Shown piece after piece: positions 63,113 to 64,000 of a DNA stretch of 64,000 bases. The stretch lies in contig CAJTDN010000007.1 in NCBI GenBank assembly GCA_910574865.1, positions 248,001 through 312,000 of the forward strand, read 5' to 3'. The notes under the pieces were generated by a model. It was not told the DNA's origin, made no database searches, and saw only the letters and a list, made by a program, of their open reading frames with translations. Every line of letters begins with the position of its first letter. Position 1 is the first letter of the stretch. The position numbers were made by a program, and so were the translations under genes. Origin of the DNA: Lachnospiraceae bacterium. Lineage in GTDB: Bacteria; Bacillota; Clostridia; Lachnospirales; Lachnospiraceae.

Positions 63113-63328
63113 ATGTTGGGAAATACGATTGGAAAAAACCTGCGCAAGCTGCGCATGGAAAAGAACATGAGCCAGACCTATGTCGCACAAAAATTATTCA
63201 TACAGAGGCAGACCTTGTCGGCATACGAGCGTGGTAAAAACACGCCCGACATCTATATTTTAATGGAATTGGCCCGCATATATGAAACCAGCCTGGATGA
63301 ACTGATTGGAAACGGCAGAAGGGAATGA
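63113..63328 (+). CDS. Small XRE-family helix-turn-helix regulator
   Basis: A 71-residue protein that is little more than a DNA-binding domain: MLGNTIGKNLRKLRMEKNMSQTYVAQKLFIQRQTLSAYERGKNTPD with LARIYETSLDELIG at the end. GGAGGTGA six bases before the ATG is an excellent ribosome-binding site. It could be an antagonist or partner of the divergent 116-residue regulator, or regulate murT downstream; neither can be shown from sequence. Confidence 0.88.
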   Translation: MLGNTIGKNLRKLRMEKNMSQTYVAQKLFIQRQTLSAYERGKNTPDIYILMELARIYETSLDELIGNGRRE

Positions 63329-63419
63329 GGACGGGCAATTGACGCGGCAATCGCCCTGAAGGATACGCGGCAATTTGGCCGGAACATGAAAAGCAACCGT
63401 CTTTCCGTCAATTTTGACC

Positions 63420-63448
63420 TTGTTTTCTGGTATCTTTTCCCTTATAAT
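63420..63448 (+). promoter_or_regulatory. Promoter of murT
   Basis: Plus-strand -35 TTGTTT (63420-63425), 17-base spacer, -10 TATAAT (63443-63448), giving a leader of about 30 bases. A TTGACC six bases further upstream is too far from the -10 box to serve. Confidence 0.6.
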
Positions 63449-63484
63449 AGTACAAGATAAAGATAAAACATAAGTGAGGATACC

Positions 63485-64000
63485 ATGAGATTACGAAGCA
63501 AACTGGCCGTTTTCGCGGCCAAATTTACCAGCGCGGCCATCAAGAAGCTGCACATGGGGAGCGGAGTCACGTTACCCGGCCTGGTGGCGCGCCTCGTTGA
63601 CCCAAAAATCCTTCCCGAAATGTCCGCCCAGGTCGGCAAAAAGACCATTGCCACGATGGGGACGAACGGGAAGACGACGACAAACAGCCTTTTGTGCAAG
63701 GTTTTAGAAGACGCGGGACATACCGTCATCATCAACCGCACCGGGGCCAACATGCTGAACGGCATCATCTCCGCCTTCGTCCTCTCGACGGACAGGCACG
63801 GGCTTTTGCACGCCGATTACGCATGCATCGAGGTGGACGAGATTGCCTCCGTGCGCGTGCTGCCACAGCTTTCACCCGACTGCGCGCTTTTAACGAACAT
63901 TTCCCGCGACCAGCTTGACCGCTTCGGGGAAGTGGACGTCACGTACAACCTGGTGAAGACGGCCATTCACGGCGTGCCGAAGACGAAGGTCGTCATCAAC
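63485..64000 (+). CDS. murT: MurT-type Mur ligase (lipid II isoglutaminyl synthase subunit), truncated by window
   Basis: The first 172 codons of a Mur-ligase-family protein starting MRLRSKLAVFAAKF, with the ATP loop MGTNGKTTTNSL at about 58-69, EVDEIASVRVLPQL, and LLTNISRDQLDRFGEVD. This pattern fits MurT, which with the amidotransferase GatD amidates the D-glutamate of lipid II. GAGG five bases upstream supports the ATG. The zinc-ribbon insertion and the partner gene gatD would lie beyond the right edge. Confidence 0.9.
   Translation, partial: MRLRSKLAVFAAKFTSAAIKKLHMGSGVTLPGLVARLVDPKILPEMSAQVGKKTIATMGTNGKTTTNSLLCKVLEDAGHTVIINRTGANMLNGIISAFVLSTDRHGLLHADYACIEVDEIASVRVLPQLSPDCALLTNISRDQLDRFGEVDVTYNLVKTAIHGVPKTKVVIN

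Noticed and set aside
1-64000. tRNA or rRNA genes, integrase sites or prophage
   Set aside because: No cloverleaf with a recognisable TTCGANNC arm, no rRNA-like sequence and no phage structural or integrase genes were seen on either strand.

Overview
The window looks like a chromosomal segment from a moderately GC-rich, spore-forming Clostridia, most probably the Lachnospiraceae. This rests on homologues of SpoVB-like, YqfC and YqfD sporulation proteins, a TepA-SpoIIIE/FtsK pair, an NfnAB ferredoxin:NADP oxidoreductase, the Rex repressor, and a DUF4250 and a YnzC-type small protein. It is core genome: there are 50 recognisable protein genes and one likely gene remnant, no rRNA or tRNA gene, no prophage and no complete transposon. 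All but four genes (an ABC-F ATPase, aroC, a small XRE regulator and murT) lie on the minus strand.

Layout from left to right. 1-5278: mismatch repair (mutS-mutL) followed by miaA, cut by the window edge, with a clear promoter before mutS. 5297-7623: an AAA-ATPase/PD-(D/E)XK protein, a probable Rpn-family remnant and a small type-IV ABC permease-like membrane protein. 7679-16293: miaB, DUF4250, 5-formyl-THF cyclo-ligase, YnzC, a BofC-like protein, a SpoVB-like flippase, ybeY-phoH-yqfD-yqfC and rlmH. 16437-18812: nfnB-nfnA with its own promoter and terminator. 18831-26264: one-carbon genes (fhs, folD) mixed with a zinc-ribbon/TPR/chitobiase-domain membrane protein, the DNA translocase ftsK and a ClpP-like TepA. 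26624-32806: metY and yebC, then a rex-nnr-alr-mazF operon linking redox sensing, NAD(P)H repair, cell-wall alanine and an mRNA interferase without a visible antitoxin. 32904-34971: ABC-F on the plus strand. 35218-44472: icd, then leuB-ilvD-ilvB-serC-serA-gntR, apparently a branched-chain and serine biosynthesis operon. 44586-48097: yajC, tgt and an L,D-transpeptidase. 48137-49599: aroC. 49745-54256: an HTH-cupin regulator with a complete potABCD polyamine importer. 54339-60750: a TGS-domain uridine-kinase-like protein, nif3, trmK, rpoD and dnaG. 60871-64000: polyphosphate:AMP phosphotransferase, two divergent XRE regulators and the start of murT.

The most unusual content is between the genes. 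A perfect 198-bp repeat with terminal inverted repeats and apparent 3-bp target duplications lies just upstream of tepA and aroC. One internal hairpin module of it recurs, diverged, at the 5' ends of the predicted yajC and L,D-transpeptidase mRNAs. A 112-bp unit is repeated three times in tandem starting exactly in the serA stop codon. Smaller duplications touch the stop codons of gntR, dnaG and potB. A 145-bp imperfect palindrome carrying a terminator separates the convergent ABC-F and icd genes, and a 103-bp one separates aroC and potD.

Functional assignments come from reading motifs and family recognition without database searches. Promoters and terminators are by-eye matches.
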